Of a stretch of 64,000 bases of DNA, positions 19,769 through 29,099 are shown piece after piece. The notes under the pieces were generated by a model. It was given only the letters and a program-made list of their open reading frames with translations, was not told the DNA's origin and made no database searches. The position numbers were made by a program, and so were the translations under genes. Source of the stretch: Linderina pennispora. Its lineage: Eukaryota; Kickxellomycota; Kickxellomycetes; Kickxellales; Kickxellaceae. The stretch lies in NCBI RefSeq assembly GCF_002104995.1, contig NW_024468255.1:558001-622000 (forward strand). Reading direction: 5' to 3'. Within the stretch, counting starts at the first letter, position 1. Every line of letters starts with the position of its first letter.

Positions 19769-21070
19769 ATGGCCGATTCCATCCAGCAGCAGCTGCAGCA
19801 GCTGGTGTTACTCTCAGACAGCGTCGGCACAGCTGGCGGGGCAGGGGCCGGCATTGGTGAGCTGGGCGGCTCTGGCAGCGTCTCCACAGTAGAAGAAGCC
19901 ATGGAGCAGCTGGGCCCGCTCATCCACTCAGTATACCGCGCCAACAAGCAGAAGCTGTTCCGCCAGCAGGTCGATCTGTTTGCACAGAAGAAGGACGCGG
20001 AGATCATGAAACTATGCGGCAACTACCACCAGGAATTTGTGCAGTCGGTGGCCCAGCTCCTAAAGGTGCGTCAGAACACGTCGGAGCTGCAGGAGAAGGT
20101 GGTTGGCCTGAATGCCGAAGTGCAGCGGTCAGGGAAGTCGCTGTATGAGAAGAAGGCACAGCTGCTGAGCCTGCGGCGCGAGCAGCGCAACCTGCAGAAG
20201 GCCACGGATGCGGTCAAGGGCTGCCTGGAAGTGATGCGCATGGCTGCCAGCTTCGACGACCAGGTGTCCAGCAAGCAGTACTATGCTGGTATCAAGACAC
20301 TGGGCAGCCTGAAGGACACGTGCCTGCCGCAGGTGCGCCCGTATAGTTTGGGCCAGATGCTGGAGCGCGCCATCCCGGCCATGGAGGCAAAGCTGCAGGC
20401 GGCCGCCATGCGCGACGTGCGCGACTGGTTCTACGACCTCAAGGCCACGACGCGCGAAATCGGCAGCCACCTGACTGCGCGCATGCGCAAGAAGCAGCAG
20501 GCGTGGCAGGACCGCGACGCCGGCACGCAGGACCGCTACTACGCCAGCTCGGCGGTGCAGTTTGTGCTTGACGAGGAGTTTGACAGCGAAGAGCCCATGG
20601 CCATTAGCATGACGCCCATGTACCAGGGCCTGCACATCTACGAGAAGCTTGGCCGCCGTGCCGAGTTCCGCCGCGAGTTCATTGACGACCGCGCCAGCCA
20701 GCTCAGCCTGATCCTCAACGCCCCTGTGCGGTTCAGCCTGAATCAGCTCGGCTCGTTCCAGCAGGTGTTGCACGACATCATCGGCTTTTTCATTGTGGAG
20801 CACCAGCTGATTGCGTCGGCCCCCGATTTCCGCCTGCGCTCGGACGTCGATGCCCTGTGGGACACATGCATAGCGATGCTGTCAGAGATCATTGCCCGCA
20901 ACGTGCAGGAGATCAAGTACGACACGAGCATCCGCGACGCCCTGCATAGCATCTGGGCTACCTTCACATACGTGATGGAGGAGAACACGTACGATGTCCG
21001 GAAGCTGCGCGAGCTGATGCAGGCTGTGCTCAGCGAGCCCGAGCGCGAAGGAATGCGTCCTGACGAGTGA
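19769..21070 (+). CDS. SEC15: Exocyst subunit Sec15 (EXOC6-like), N-terminal half only
   Basis: 433 residues. The segment EQLGPLIHSVYRANKQKL, the helix with LLKVRQNTSELQEKV, then KQYYAGIKTLGSL and FSLNQLGSFQQVLHDIIGFF align with the N-terminal half of Sec15, which bundles with Sec10 in the exocyst that tethers secretory vesicles. Known Sec15 proteins have about 800-900 residues. Here the frame ends with TGA shortly after the region matching residue 420 of the animal protein, so the C-terminal domain (the Rab/Sec4-binding part) is missing. An AATAAA follows 44 bases later and the next gene starts 243 bases downstream. No frame in that spacer looks like the missing half. Either this is a natural short form, a split gene, or a truncated copy. 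Confidence 0.78.
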   Translation: MADSIQQQLQQLVLLSDSVGTAGGAGAGIGELGGSGSVSTVEEAMEQLGPLIHSVYRANKQKLFRQQVDLFAQKKDAEIMKLCGNYHQEFVQSVAQLLKVRQNTSELQEKVVGLNAEVQRSGKSLYEKKAQLLSLRREQRNLQKATDAVKGCLEVMRMAASFDDQVSSKQYYAGIKTLGSLKDTCLPQVRPYSLGQMLERAIPAMEAKLQAAAMRDVRDWFYDLKATTREIGSHLTARMRKKQQAWQDRDAGTQDRYYASSAVQFVLDEEFDSEEPMAISMTPMYQGLHIYEKLGRRAEFRREFIDDRASQLSLILNAPVRFSLNQLGSFQQVLHDIIGFFIVEHQLIASAPDFRLRSDVDALWDTCIAMLSEIIARNVQEIKYDTSIRDALHSIWATFTYVMEENTYDVRKLRELMQAVLSEPEREGMRPDE

Positions 21071-21113
21071 GCACCGGTATTCTCCGCCGATCCCCCTCCG
21101 ACTGGTTTTCTTT

Positions 21114-21119
21114 AATAAA
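21114..21119 (+). terminator. Polyadenylation signal of the short SEC15 gene
   Basis: AATAAA 44 bases after the TGA, consistent with the transcript ending here rather than continuing into a C-terminal half. Confidence 0.5.
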
Positions 21120-21313
21120 AGGCGGAGCCAACACTGCTTGCCTGTCTAAACCCCCAAGACCCGTCCTGGCTACCAGAAATGGAAGCTCGCACGAAAAATC
21201 AGCACAAAAAGTCGTCTACTATGCTGGTGACAGGAATTGGCCGAGGCCAGCTTTTTCTGCTCTACTTTTCTTTGTATCAACAACAGCTAATTATTTTTTG
21301 TCACCAATTCCAA

Positions 21314-22235
21314 ATGGCCGCCAAGCAAGTGAAAAGGAAAACAAGCGATCCCGACCTGCCCAACCGCTTCTCCATGGTGCGGTCGTTCCAATTGGCAGAC
21401 TTCGTCACACTAGGCAATGCTGTCTGCGGCTGCCTCAGCTTGATGTTCGCCATGAAGGCCCTCCTGACACAGAACACCGACTTTCTGTTCACCTCCTTCT
21501 GGTGCATACCTGTCGGGGTCCTGTTTGACTTCTTCGATGGCCGGGTTGCGCGCTGGAGGAAGAAGAGCAGCCTGCTGGGCCAGGAACTCGACTCGCTGGC
21601 CGATTTCGTAAGTAGAGGGAGACATAGCGGCTGCGGGCGGCCAATGCAGCAGCAGTCTTGGGCTGGCGTGCGGGTGGGTGGGGGTCATGCAATTCCCCAT
21701 GTGTTTGTGGTCACGATCTCCCACCGATGATGCATATGTGAGGGCGAATATAGCATTGTTTCTAACTGGCGCATACGATCATGTGCTTTCCTCTCTGTAG
21801 TGCTCGTTTGGCATTGCCCCGGCTGTGCTTGGCTTCGCCTGCGGGTTCCAGAAAATGCTGGACCTGGTGGTTCTGACGTACTTTGTGTGCTGCGGACTGG
21901 CGCGTCTAGCCCGCTACAATGCCACCGTGGCCGCGTTGCCGACTGACCAGAACGGCAAGGTCAGGTATTTCGAGGGCACACCGATTCCAACCACGCTGCT
22001 GATTGTCGGCGTTCTGGCGTACGGCGTCCACTACGGCAAGTTTTGGCGGTTCGCCAACCCCATGTACCAGCATGAGGGCCCGTTTGCGTCGTTCAGCCAG
22101 GCGTTTACGCCAGAGTTTGTGTGGGGCGGTGAGATCTCGATACTTCCGGGCTACGAGTTCCATCCGCTGGTGCTTATGTACGGAATCAGCGGCACCCTGA
22201 TGATTAGCCGGCGCCTGCGTATTCCCAAGCCCTGA
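21314..22235 (+). CDS. CHO1: CDP-diacylglycerol-serine O-phosphatidyltransferase
   Basis: Phosphatidylserine synthase of the ER membrane, converting CDP-diacylglycerol and serine to phosphatidylserine. Exon 1 is 21314-21607, intron 21608-21800 (GTAAGT...CTGTAG), exon 2 is 21801-22235, giving 242 residues. The CDP-alcohol phosphotransferase signature D-G-(x2)-A-R-(x8)-G-(x3)-D-(x3)-D is complete at residues 75-97. The intron falls directly after the last motif Asp and one Phe; exon 2 resumes with CSFGIAPAVLGF as in the family. Several hydrophobic helices follow (LLIVGVLAYGVHY, LVLMYGISGTLMI). It is a little shorter than the 276-residue yeast Cho1, mainly at the N-terminus. It converges on the next gene with a 153-base gap. 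Confidence 0.93.
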
Positions 22236-22388
22236 GCCACATACATCCAAAACTGTTGGCGGCATTGCTGGGATGTTTTCGAATAGGTTTACTACAGCAG
22301 ACTTTTGTGCTTGACAGGCACCATTAGGAAAAATTTACAGAGAATAAGCCTACAGAAAAAAACATGGTAGATACAAACCCAGCAGCAT

Positions 22389-24071
22389 TCAGCCCAGCTT
22401 GGAGTCATCGGAGAACTTGCGCACAGTCAGCGTTCTGCCCTGAAACAGCGTCTTGAACCAGGCATCGATCTTTGCCACGAACTCTTCGTTGACGCCTACC
22501 GACGTCACCATTGGCAGTCTGCCCAGAAGCTGGAGCACGGCAAACCAGTCAAAGTATGACCTTGCCGAGATGTCCAGGCGTATGAGGCTGGCGCTCAGGG
22601 GCGCCGTGATGTTGTCACTGGCCATCATTTCATCGACCTTGCTGAGATTAGCCCACACCTGCTCGCGTTTGATATTGCATACGGCTGCCGCCTTGTCCAC
22701 GTCTCCGTCGGCACGCAGCATCGAGTAGCACGAGACCACCAGCGTCTTCAGCTGCTTCAGCTGCTTGATGAGGTTCGCCAGTGTCTGCCTGTCGGCGATA
22801 CCGGCCTTGAAATACAGGCCCTGAAGGTCCCCCCAGTTGACAACCGTCGGGACCAGGAACCCCGGGCCCTTGACAGTCAAGCCCATCACCGAAGTCCGTG
22901 TCCTGAACAGGCGGTTAAAACCGTCCATCTCATACGGCCTCTCGGGATGCCCCTCCGGCGACGCAATCTCCAGGTTGATGGCACATCTGAACGTGCGCAT
23001 CTCGGTTGGGCTAATTCTGTACGGGCTGTCGGCCAGATGCAGGACGTTGATGGAGAAGCCTGGGAACAGAATCGGGAAGTTAACGCTCGAGTAGGCCAGG
23101 CCCCTGATCTTGACGAGCTTGACGGCTGGGAACGACACGCTGTAGTCGTACCCGGTTGGCGGCCGCTGCTTGCCGTCTGGCTTGAGAAATTCGAACCCCA
23201 GATTCTCGACCCTGGGAAAACGCACCCGCCGCTTAGCACTGACAAACATCTCCCACGCAATAAACTTGTCGATTTTCAGGACATTCAGCGTGTGCAGATG
23301 CTCTACCGGCACTTGCGGGAACGCGGCGAGCGTGCGCACGAACCGGTGGTGGATCGACAGCGTCGTTAGGTTCTCGCAAAAGTGCAATCCTGTAGTGGTC
23401 GGGAACGTAAACGTTGCTTGTGCGGTGGTAAGGTGGCCGAGGTAGTATTCGGTCAGCATCGTCAGCAGCTGGATGCCGGGTGTGCGCGTTGGCAGCAGAT
23501 GGCTCGGACTCTCCTCCAAGCACGCGTCTGGTAGACACCCGAGCATCGTGATATTAGGGTAGAGGCTGCGGATAAGCACAAAGTCCCTGCCTGCTGTAGC
23601 TGCCCACTCGCTTGTGTTTTGGACAGCTCCGGCGTACTTAATACCCGGCCCGACAAAAATAATCGACCGGATGCTAGTCAGCGGTACGCTTTCAATGCTG
23701 AGCTGTGTGAAGACCTCCACGAGGTCGAGAGCGAGGGCGCTATGGTTGGACAGCACGATGTGCAGGTCAGTGACAAGGTGCAGCTTGCCAAGATTGCGCA
23801 GGAAATGGTAGTTTGTCCGCCACCGTCTTTTGTGACTGAGTGAACACGACTTTTTTGCGCACGAGCAGTCGACATCACACTGCAAAAAGAGGTACCGAAA
23901 AACGATGTCTGGTATGTAGACGCGCTTGTCTGGGTTTTGGTTGGAAAACGCAATGAGCTTATAGTACTCGTCATCCATTGTGGATGTTGGGCTATCAATG
24001 CTGCGACCAAGCGCTTGTAGCTGGTCCATGTATGCACCGACGCTGGGTGGGTGGACAATTTGGCTAGGCAT
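22389..24071 (-). CDS. Leucine-rich-repeat-like protein, lineage-type
   Basis: 560 residues from ATG 24071; the frame extends upstream only through a TTG. Short regularly spaced segments such as LGKLHLVTDLHIVLSN, ENLTTLSIHHRF, LHTLNVLKIDKF and SLIRLDISARSYF look like irregular LRRs. A Cys cluster sits at about residues 75-90 (CDVDCSCAKKSCSLSHKRRW), which could bind metal. The final segment (FDWFAVLQLLGRLPMV, then a DAWFKTLF stretch) resembles in layout the end of the protein at 4601-6268. No clear F-box is visible at the N-terminus. Family function unknown. Confidence 0.6.
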   Translation of the reverse strand: MPSQIVHPPSVGAYMDQLQALGRSIDSPTSTMDDEYYKLIAFSNQNPDKRVYIPDIVFRYLFLQCDVDCSCAKKSCSLSHKRRWRTNYHFLRNLGKLHLVTDLHIVLSNHSALALDLVEVFTQLSIESVPLTSIRSIIFVGPGIKYAGAVQNTSEWAATAGRDFVLIRSLYPNITMLGCLPDACLEESPSHLLPTRTPGIQLLTMLTEYYLGHLTTAQATFTFPTTTGLHFCENLTTLSIHHRFVRTLAAFPQVPVEHLHTLNVLKIDKFIAWEMFVSAKRRVRFPRVENLGFEFLKPDGKQRPPTGYDYSVSFPAVKLVKIRGLAYSSVNFPILFPGFSINVLHLADSPYRISPTEMRTFRCAINLEIASPEGHPERPYEMDGFNRLFRTRTSVMGLTVKGPGFLVPTVVNWGDLQGLYFKAGIADRQTLANLIKQLKQLKTLVVSCYSMLRADGDVDKAAAVCNIKREQVWANLSKVDEMMASDNITAPLSASLIRLDISARSYFDWFAVLQLLGRLPMVTSVGVNEEFVAKIDAWFKTLFQGRTLTVRKFSDDSKLG

Positions 24072-25582
24072 CTCGATGATAGCAAAAAAAGAAACAATCA
24101 ATATTTCGCTATTACGCAAGTGCTGTTAGTATAGGCTGGTCAGATGTGGAAGAAAAGGTACTAGAAGGCTACAGCGTTTCTGTCGTTTTTCTCTGGCTAG
24201 CCAGCCTTTATGCACTCCCTTTCAAAGGGCTTTTAAAGGCTTTTGAGCAAGCGCGTATCGCCCTACTCCGCCTCCATCCCCATGAGGCAGGAATGCGTAT
24301 GCATCACCGCACATTGTGTTTCCAAAATCGCGCCTGGTGTTGCTATAAAAGTACTCATTAAAATCCACTTGCGTCTGGCCAAACACAAAAGAGACGGCTG
24401 CCATCCAAGCATTTCCCCTCCCTCCCCGCCGCTGCTGACGTTGCTCCGCGCCCAATTAATGCACGGTGCTTCGTTGTCACAACAAAATTTGCCCCTTTCG
24501 CACTGGGAGACAGCAAGAACCACAGCAGCCCAGAGTTTTCTTCCACTCTGGATGTGAGGAAAGACCAGTGAAAATCGACCTCAATCGTGAACGCCGAAAG
24601 CTGAGCTGCATGACCGGAAAACAAGCACCCTAGCAGATCGTTAATTCTTTATACGCTCTCATCTTTACGTAAAGGCACTAATTTTATCTGCCCTATGTTT
24701 GAGCTAGGGTATGTGGCTTCCCGTAGATACCGAACATGCCCACCGCCCTTCTGGGCATATATATCCCTTTGCACAACAATACAGTGCCCTGAGATTTCCT
24801 TGCACTTTGGAGATGCCGTGGGGAAGGGAGAGAACCAAGGACTGCGCCGTTCATGAATGTACCCCGTGCCATTCCTTTGCTCATGTGTCCCCAGCTTTTC
24901 CCATCGCTGCCCTTTTTTTTTGCCATTCGCAAATAACTGATCGACAGGAAAAGGTGTAGTATTCTGCACATTGCCGCAGCAACGATGCAACAGGAGACAA
25001 ACTGACATGTTTGGTCAGATGACATGGGGGACGAGCTTGCATATTCTAATTTATTGATTTGCATGTCGCTTGATACATTGGATACATGATCATCTACAGA
25101 TCGGTATATTCGAGATGCTAATTTCACGTTGGTGGATTACAGTATTAGTTGGTGAGAGCATATGATCCTCTATGCTGAAAAAGCATGAAAGTATTACTCT
25201 GGTACAGACAGCACCGAAAAGTAGCCAAATTCGCACCAGCGCTGGTGAGTATTGATACAAGGAGTGGCTTTCAAGTGAACCTATCTCTCCGGTGTTGCAG
25301 ACGGGACGAAGCAGAGTGGGTAGGCATAGTTTGTTGCGCAGACTAAAATATACGTAAGAAAGGAACCTTTAACAGGAAATATATTGATGAATACTCCGCC
25401 AATCTGCAGGCAGATTCCATGAAAGATATAAGAACGTATTATGTTACTGCCATTAGCGCCTTGGGGACCGGCCCAAATATAGTCCCCACCTTCAGGGTCG
25501 TGGTAAGGTGGCTATCTTGGAGTGTAAAGACCGTACAGAGTCGGCTTGATTAGGTCCGGCCTGACAGATTATGTAAGCCCTG
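24072..25582. other. Spacer without a supported gene
   Basis: The left part (24072 to about 24640) is the upstream region of the LRR-like gene. The rest is AT-rich with short overlapping frames, none coding-like. The right end is the 3' side of the secreted-protein gene. No RNA gene or mobile element recognised. Confidence 0.5.
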
Positions 25583-26173
25583 TCAGTGCTTGGGGCACTT
25601 GGTATGCCCCCCACCAAAGATACTACTCGGCTTAGAGATTGTCTGGGTCACAGACGGGGTTGTGGTGGAAGTAGTGCTCGAGTCAGAAGGACACGCATTA
25701 AAGGCGCTGCACGGATCCGAGATTGCCTGGGTCGAGAATGACGTTGGAGTCGTGCTAGTGCTTGATCCAGAATGACACGCATTAAAGGCGCTGCACGGAT
25801 CCGAGATTATCTGGGTCGAGAATGACGTTTGGGTCGTAGTAGTGCTCGAGTCAGAAGGACACACATTAAAGGCGCTGCACGGATCCGAGATTGCCTGGGT
25901 CGAGAATGACGTTGGAGTCGTAGTATAGGAGTCAGGTGTAAGCGGGAAATTGTCGAACTGAAGAGGGCACCAGATGGTGTGCGATGCTGCTGGGGCGCAT
26001 ACGTGGCTAGTCGGGCAGTGCCTGATTTCCCAGTGGTTATCACTCAGGCAGGTCCGGTACGCAGCAAGGTCGCCGCCACCATTAATGCACTCCGCAACAC
26101 CCTGGGAGCATTCTTGACCAAAGGAAGTTAGGGCAAGGGAGGCTAGAACCGAAATACTGGCAAGACGAAGCAT
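25583..26173 (-). CDS. Secreted Cys-containing Ser/Thr-rich repeat protein
   Basis: 196 residues from ATG 26173. An N-terminal signal peptide (MLRLASISVLASLALTSFG) is followed by a domain of about 50 residues with six Cys, running from QECSQGVAECING through HCPTSHVCAPAA to TIWC. This spacing resembles the CBM19-type chitin-binding module, a resemblance seen by eye only. Then come three 28-residue repeats starting SFSTQ(A/I)ISDPCSAFN, each with two Cys and a Ser/Thr-rich linker probably O-glycosylated. A short tail contains a Gly-Gly-His segment. Likely a cell-wall or extracellular protein. It has its own TATA box. Confidence 0.72.
   Translation of the reverse strand: MLRLASISVLASLALTSFGQECSQGVAECINGGGDLAAYRTCLSDNHWEIRHCPTSHVCAPAASHTIWCPLQFDNFPLTPDSYTTTPTSFSTQAISDPCSAFNVCPSDSSTTTTQTSFSTQIISDPCSAFNACHSGSSTSTTPTSFSTQAISDPCSAFNACPSDSSTTSTTTPSVTQTISKPSSIFGGGHTKCPKH
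25669..25920. repeat. Three tandem 84-bp coding repeats
   Basis: The block GCGCTGCACGGATCCGAGAT recurs at 25704, 25788 and 25872, exactly 84 bases apart (28 codons), so the reading frame is kept. Copies are nearly identical at the DNA level, suggesting recent expansion. A degenerate fourth unit follows toward the C-terminus. Confidence 0.92.
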
Positions 26174-26271
26174 TTCAATAGAACTATCGAAGCTGAAAGT
26201 GGTGAAAAGAAAAGAAAGTGCGATTCGAAGGCCGCTGATGGGGAGTCTCGTTCCTGATGGCACGAACGATG

Positions 26272-26280
26272 CTTTATATA
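26272..26280 (-). promoter_or_regulatory. TATA box of the secreted repeat-protein gene
   Basis: Minus-strand TATATAAAG about 100 bases upstream of the ATG at 26173. Confidence 0.6.
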
Positions 26281-27491
26281 TGTCTGGCCAAGGTCGTCAT
26301 ACAATCGAGGTTCCCTCCATTTCACCAAAAGCCAGCGCTCCTTGGACTTCCGTCACGTAAGCTGGGCACAGCTCATTTGCAGCTTGTAGATCCTGGCCGA
26401 TTGCAAGGCAAGTGTCAGTGCTGTCTGGCCACAGTGCCTTCCCATGACCAGAACTTGCGGAAAAATGTCGAACATGCACCCAAAAATACTAGAAGCTGGG
26501 CGATTCTTGGCTTGTGGCTATTTCCGTCCGAGCTTGCAGAATCAAGTTTCTTTCTCAGCCAAGGGATACGCCGCAGCAGCCACCACCAATAGTGCATAGA
26601 GTATGGGTGTGATAATCATCATGTAGGTGGTGGAGTTTTGTGGGATTCAACAGGCAAGGCGGCTACCAATTGACAGCTGGCACGTACCAGGCGGCTAAGG
26701 AACATATAGTCTCTGACACTAGTGGCATGGATTCTAATGTGCAAAAGTACGCGCAAATAGTAGACATCGGAATTTGTATATGCAGTCTGACGGGATAGCG
26801 CATCTAGAACTTTGATATCGCATCGTAGGGATGTACAAAAGATCATGGCACACTTTGAACGTACATTTACTATTGCATAAGCAGAGGCATATGCCATATT
26901 CCGGGCGGCGTGGATAGAAAGTGGGGCTTTCTCACAAGGCTCCTCCATTCAAAAAGGGTAGGGGCCGACGTACCCACAAAAACAGTAGTTGCCTGAACGT
27001 CAAGTTCCCCATGCTACTTCTCCTCCGCCAAAATATTCATGCCTTTGGTGGGGAACGCGCATGGTGCGCGTGAGGTAAATCTGCAGCCCGTGGGGATGAG
27101 AAATATACATCCTCGCTCGGTACGCTTGCCTGACCAGACGTTGAAATCGGGTAAACGATGGGGGAATGAAGAGGAACACCAGGGAAGAAGTTTCTTATTA
27201 TTCCCGAACAACTCTCTAATGCATAGCCTGTCTGTTAGCAAGTGGCGACAGGGCTGTTTGCCGCAGTTCATTTATAATGGCGCGCACTTCCGACAGAGTG
27301 GCAATTGTAAGCTATTCAAGCGTGCATGCCCACATATCTTCTTTCGTTGCCACAACCAGTCCTGTCGTCAAACCTTCGCCACCGGATATACACGTCTTTT
27401 CTTTTGGTATATCTCGTTTTATTGGTTTCCAGCTTTTGACCACGCCTATCCTACTCCGCTACGCCAAGATACCTGGGTGTGTACTCCAGTT
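26281..27491. other. Divergent upstream spacer, no gene seen
   Basis: Lies between the secreted-protein gene (minus) and the first mannosidase (plus). The frame of the mannosidase is open upstream of its ATG from about 27039, but that part has no family similarity and is taken as leader. Nothing else recognised. Confidence 0.5.
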
Positions 27492-29099
27492 ATGAATCTC
27501 TATCAGGCATTCTTGTGCATCGGTCTTTTCAGTCAGCTGATTGTGGCAAAGCATGTTCACGACGGGATGATGGGGCTAAATGGCCACATGGCGCGACAGC
27601 GCGACATCAATTCGTTCTCCAAGAATCGCGTTCAAGCAACCAACTTCACGCAGAGCAACGACCTGAAGAGACTGCGTGCGTCGCGCGCCGCTGATGTCCG
27701 CAACGAGTTCAAGCGCATGTGGGAGGCCTACAGCAAGCATGCATTCGGCGCCGACGAGATCAACCCGCTGACCATGGAGGCAGTCACGTCGCGCAATGGA
27801 TGGGGCGCAACTATCATCGACGCCCTCGACACAATCTACATCATGGGGCTTGACAAGGAGTTTCAGGATGCAAAGCAGTTTGTCAAGAAGGTCGATTTTG
27901 ACCACAACGACGGCGAGCCTTCGAAGGTGTTTGAAACCAATATCCGCTACATTGGTGGGCTGATTTCGGCCTATGAGCTGTCAGGAGATAGGGTCTTCCT
28001 CAAGCAGGCTACAGCGCTGGCCGACAATATGCTCGAAGCTTTCGACACACCCACCGGCATCCCATGGCAGATGTGGGATGTTCAGACCAGCAAGGGCAGC
28101 TCCGAGAATGGTCCCTCGACCTACAACAATCTGGCTGAGGTCGGCACCTACCAGCTCGAGTTCTTCCGCCTCTCCCAGCTGACACACGACCCGTCATATC
28201 ACAAAGCTGCCCAGCGCGTCTATGATGTGCTGCTTGCAAGTAATGAGCCGCAGAAGGGAACTATCTTCTCAGTGCCTGGCCTCTATCCGATCTTCCTCGA
28301 TATCAACACGGGCAAGTTCCTAAGCGGGAAGCCGAACCTGGGCGGCGGCTCTGACTCGTTCTATGAATACCTCATCAAGACGTGGGCGCTGTCTGATTTT
28401 AAGCTGCAGCGTAACCTCGACATGTGGAGACAAAGCTTGGCGGGCCTCAAAAAGTATGTCATGTCTCGTGGTACCGACAAGCTTCTGTACATGGGCGTGG
28501 GTGACGATGATGGGTTGGACTCCATTTCCGACACATTCACCTGCTTCTTCCCAGGAACATTGGCCCTGGCCTCCCGTCTGCTCGACGACGATGACTCCAT
28601 GAACATCGCCCACCAGCTGCTGATGTCGTCATACGGTACATTTGAGCGCATGCCCACGCACATTGGCCCCGAGAACTTTGGTTTCCTGCCCGACGGTGAC
28701 GATGACAGCGACCTCAACAGCAACCAGCAGGCTGAGATCAAAAGGTACGGCTTCTACCTGGACCGGCCGTACTACTTAATGCGGCCCGAGGTCATCGAGT
28801 CTATTTTCTACTTCTATCGAATCACTGGTGACGAAAAGTATGCCAACTGGGTCTGGAAGATCTGGGAGGGCATCAAAGAGAACTGCGCGGTCGAAGGCGG
28901 CTTTGCTGGGCTACGTGATGTCCGTATTGGCCGCGAGGGCGGCCTTATCGGCAAGCAGGAGTCGTTTGTGTTTGCCGAAACCTTCAAGTACATCTACTTG
29001 ACATTCGCCGAGCCCAACGTCATCTCCTTGGACGAGTACATCTTCTCTACCGAGGGACACCCATTCAAGCGCTTCAACTCATTCAACGGCACCTTCTAA
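27492..29099 (+). CDS. Class I alpha-1,2-mannosidase (GH47), copy 1
   Basis: 535 residues from ATG 27492, which places a signal peptide (LYQAFLCIGLFSQLIVA) at the N-terminus; upstream codons in frame lack similarity. GH47 enzymes trim alpha-1,2-linked mannose from N-glycans in a Ca2+-dependent inverting reaction. Family blocks are SRNGWGATIIDALDTIYIMG, VFETNIRYIGGLISAYELSG, GGGSDSFYEYLIKTW, FFPGTLAL, LMRPEVIESIFYFYRITG and the C-terminal STEGHPFKRF, which carries the Ca2+-coordinating Thr. The usual TEAHP is TEGHP here. The signal peptide and absence of a long anchor suggest a secreted or soluble Golgi/ER enzyme like Aspergillus msdS. A second copy follows in tandem, 1.4 kb downstream. Confidence 0.92.
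   Translation: MNLYQAFLCIGLFSQLIVAKHVHDGMMGLNGHMARQRDINSFSKNRVQATNFTQSNDLKRLRASRAADVRNEFKRMWEAYSKHAFGADEINPLTMEAVTSRNGWGATIIDALDTIYIMGLDKEFQDAKQFVKKVDFDHNDGEPSKVFETNIRYIGGLISAYELSGDRVFLKQATALADNMLEAFDTPTGIPWQMWDVQTSKGSSENGPSTYNNLAEVGTYQLEFFRLSQLTHDPSYHKAAQRVYDVLLASNEPQKGTIFSVPGLYPIFLDINTGKFLSGKPNLGGGSDSFYEYLIKTWALSDFKLQRNLDMWRQSLAGLKKYVMSRGTDKLLYMGVGDDDGLDSISDTFTCFFPGTLALASRLLDDDDSMNIAHQLLMSSYGTFERMPTHIGPENFGFLPDGDDDSDLNSNQQAEIKRYGFYLDRPYYLMRPEVIESIFYFYRITGDEKYANWVWKIWEGIKENCAVEGGFAGLRDVRIGREGGLIGKQESFVFAETFKYIYLTFAEPNVISLDEYIFSTEGHPFKRFNSFNGTF

Noticed and set aside
26257-26948. Several frames of 60-111 codons on both strands
   Set aside because: Mutually overlapping, AT-rich and without coding character; consistent with chance in a spacer.
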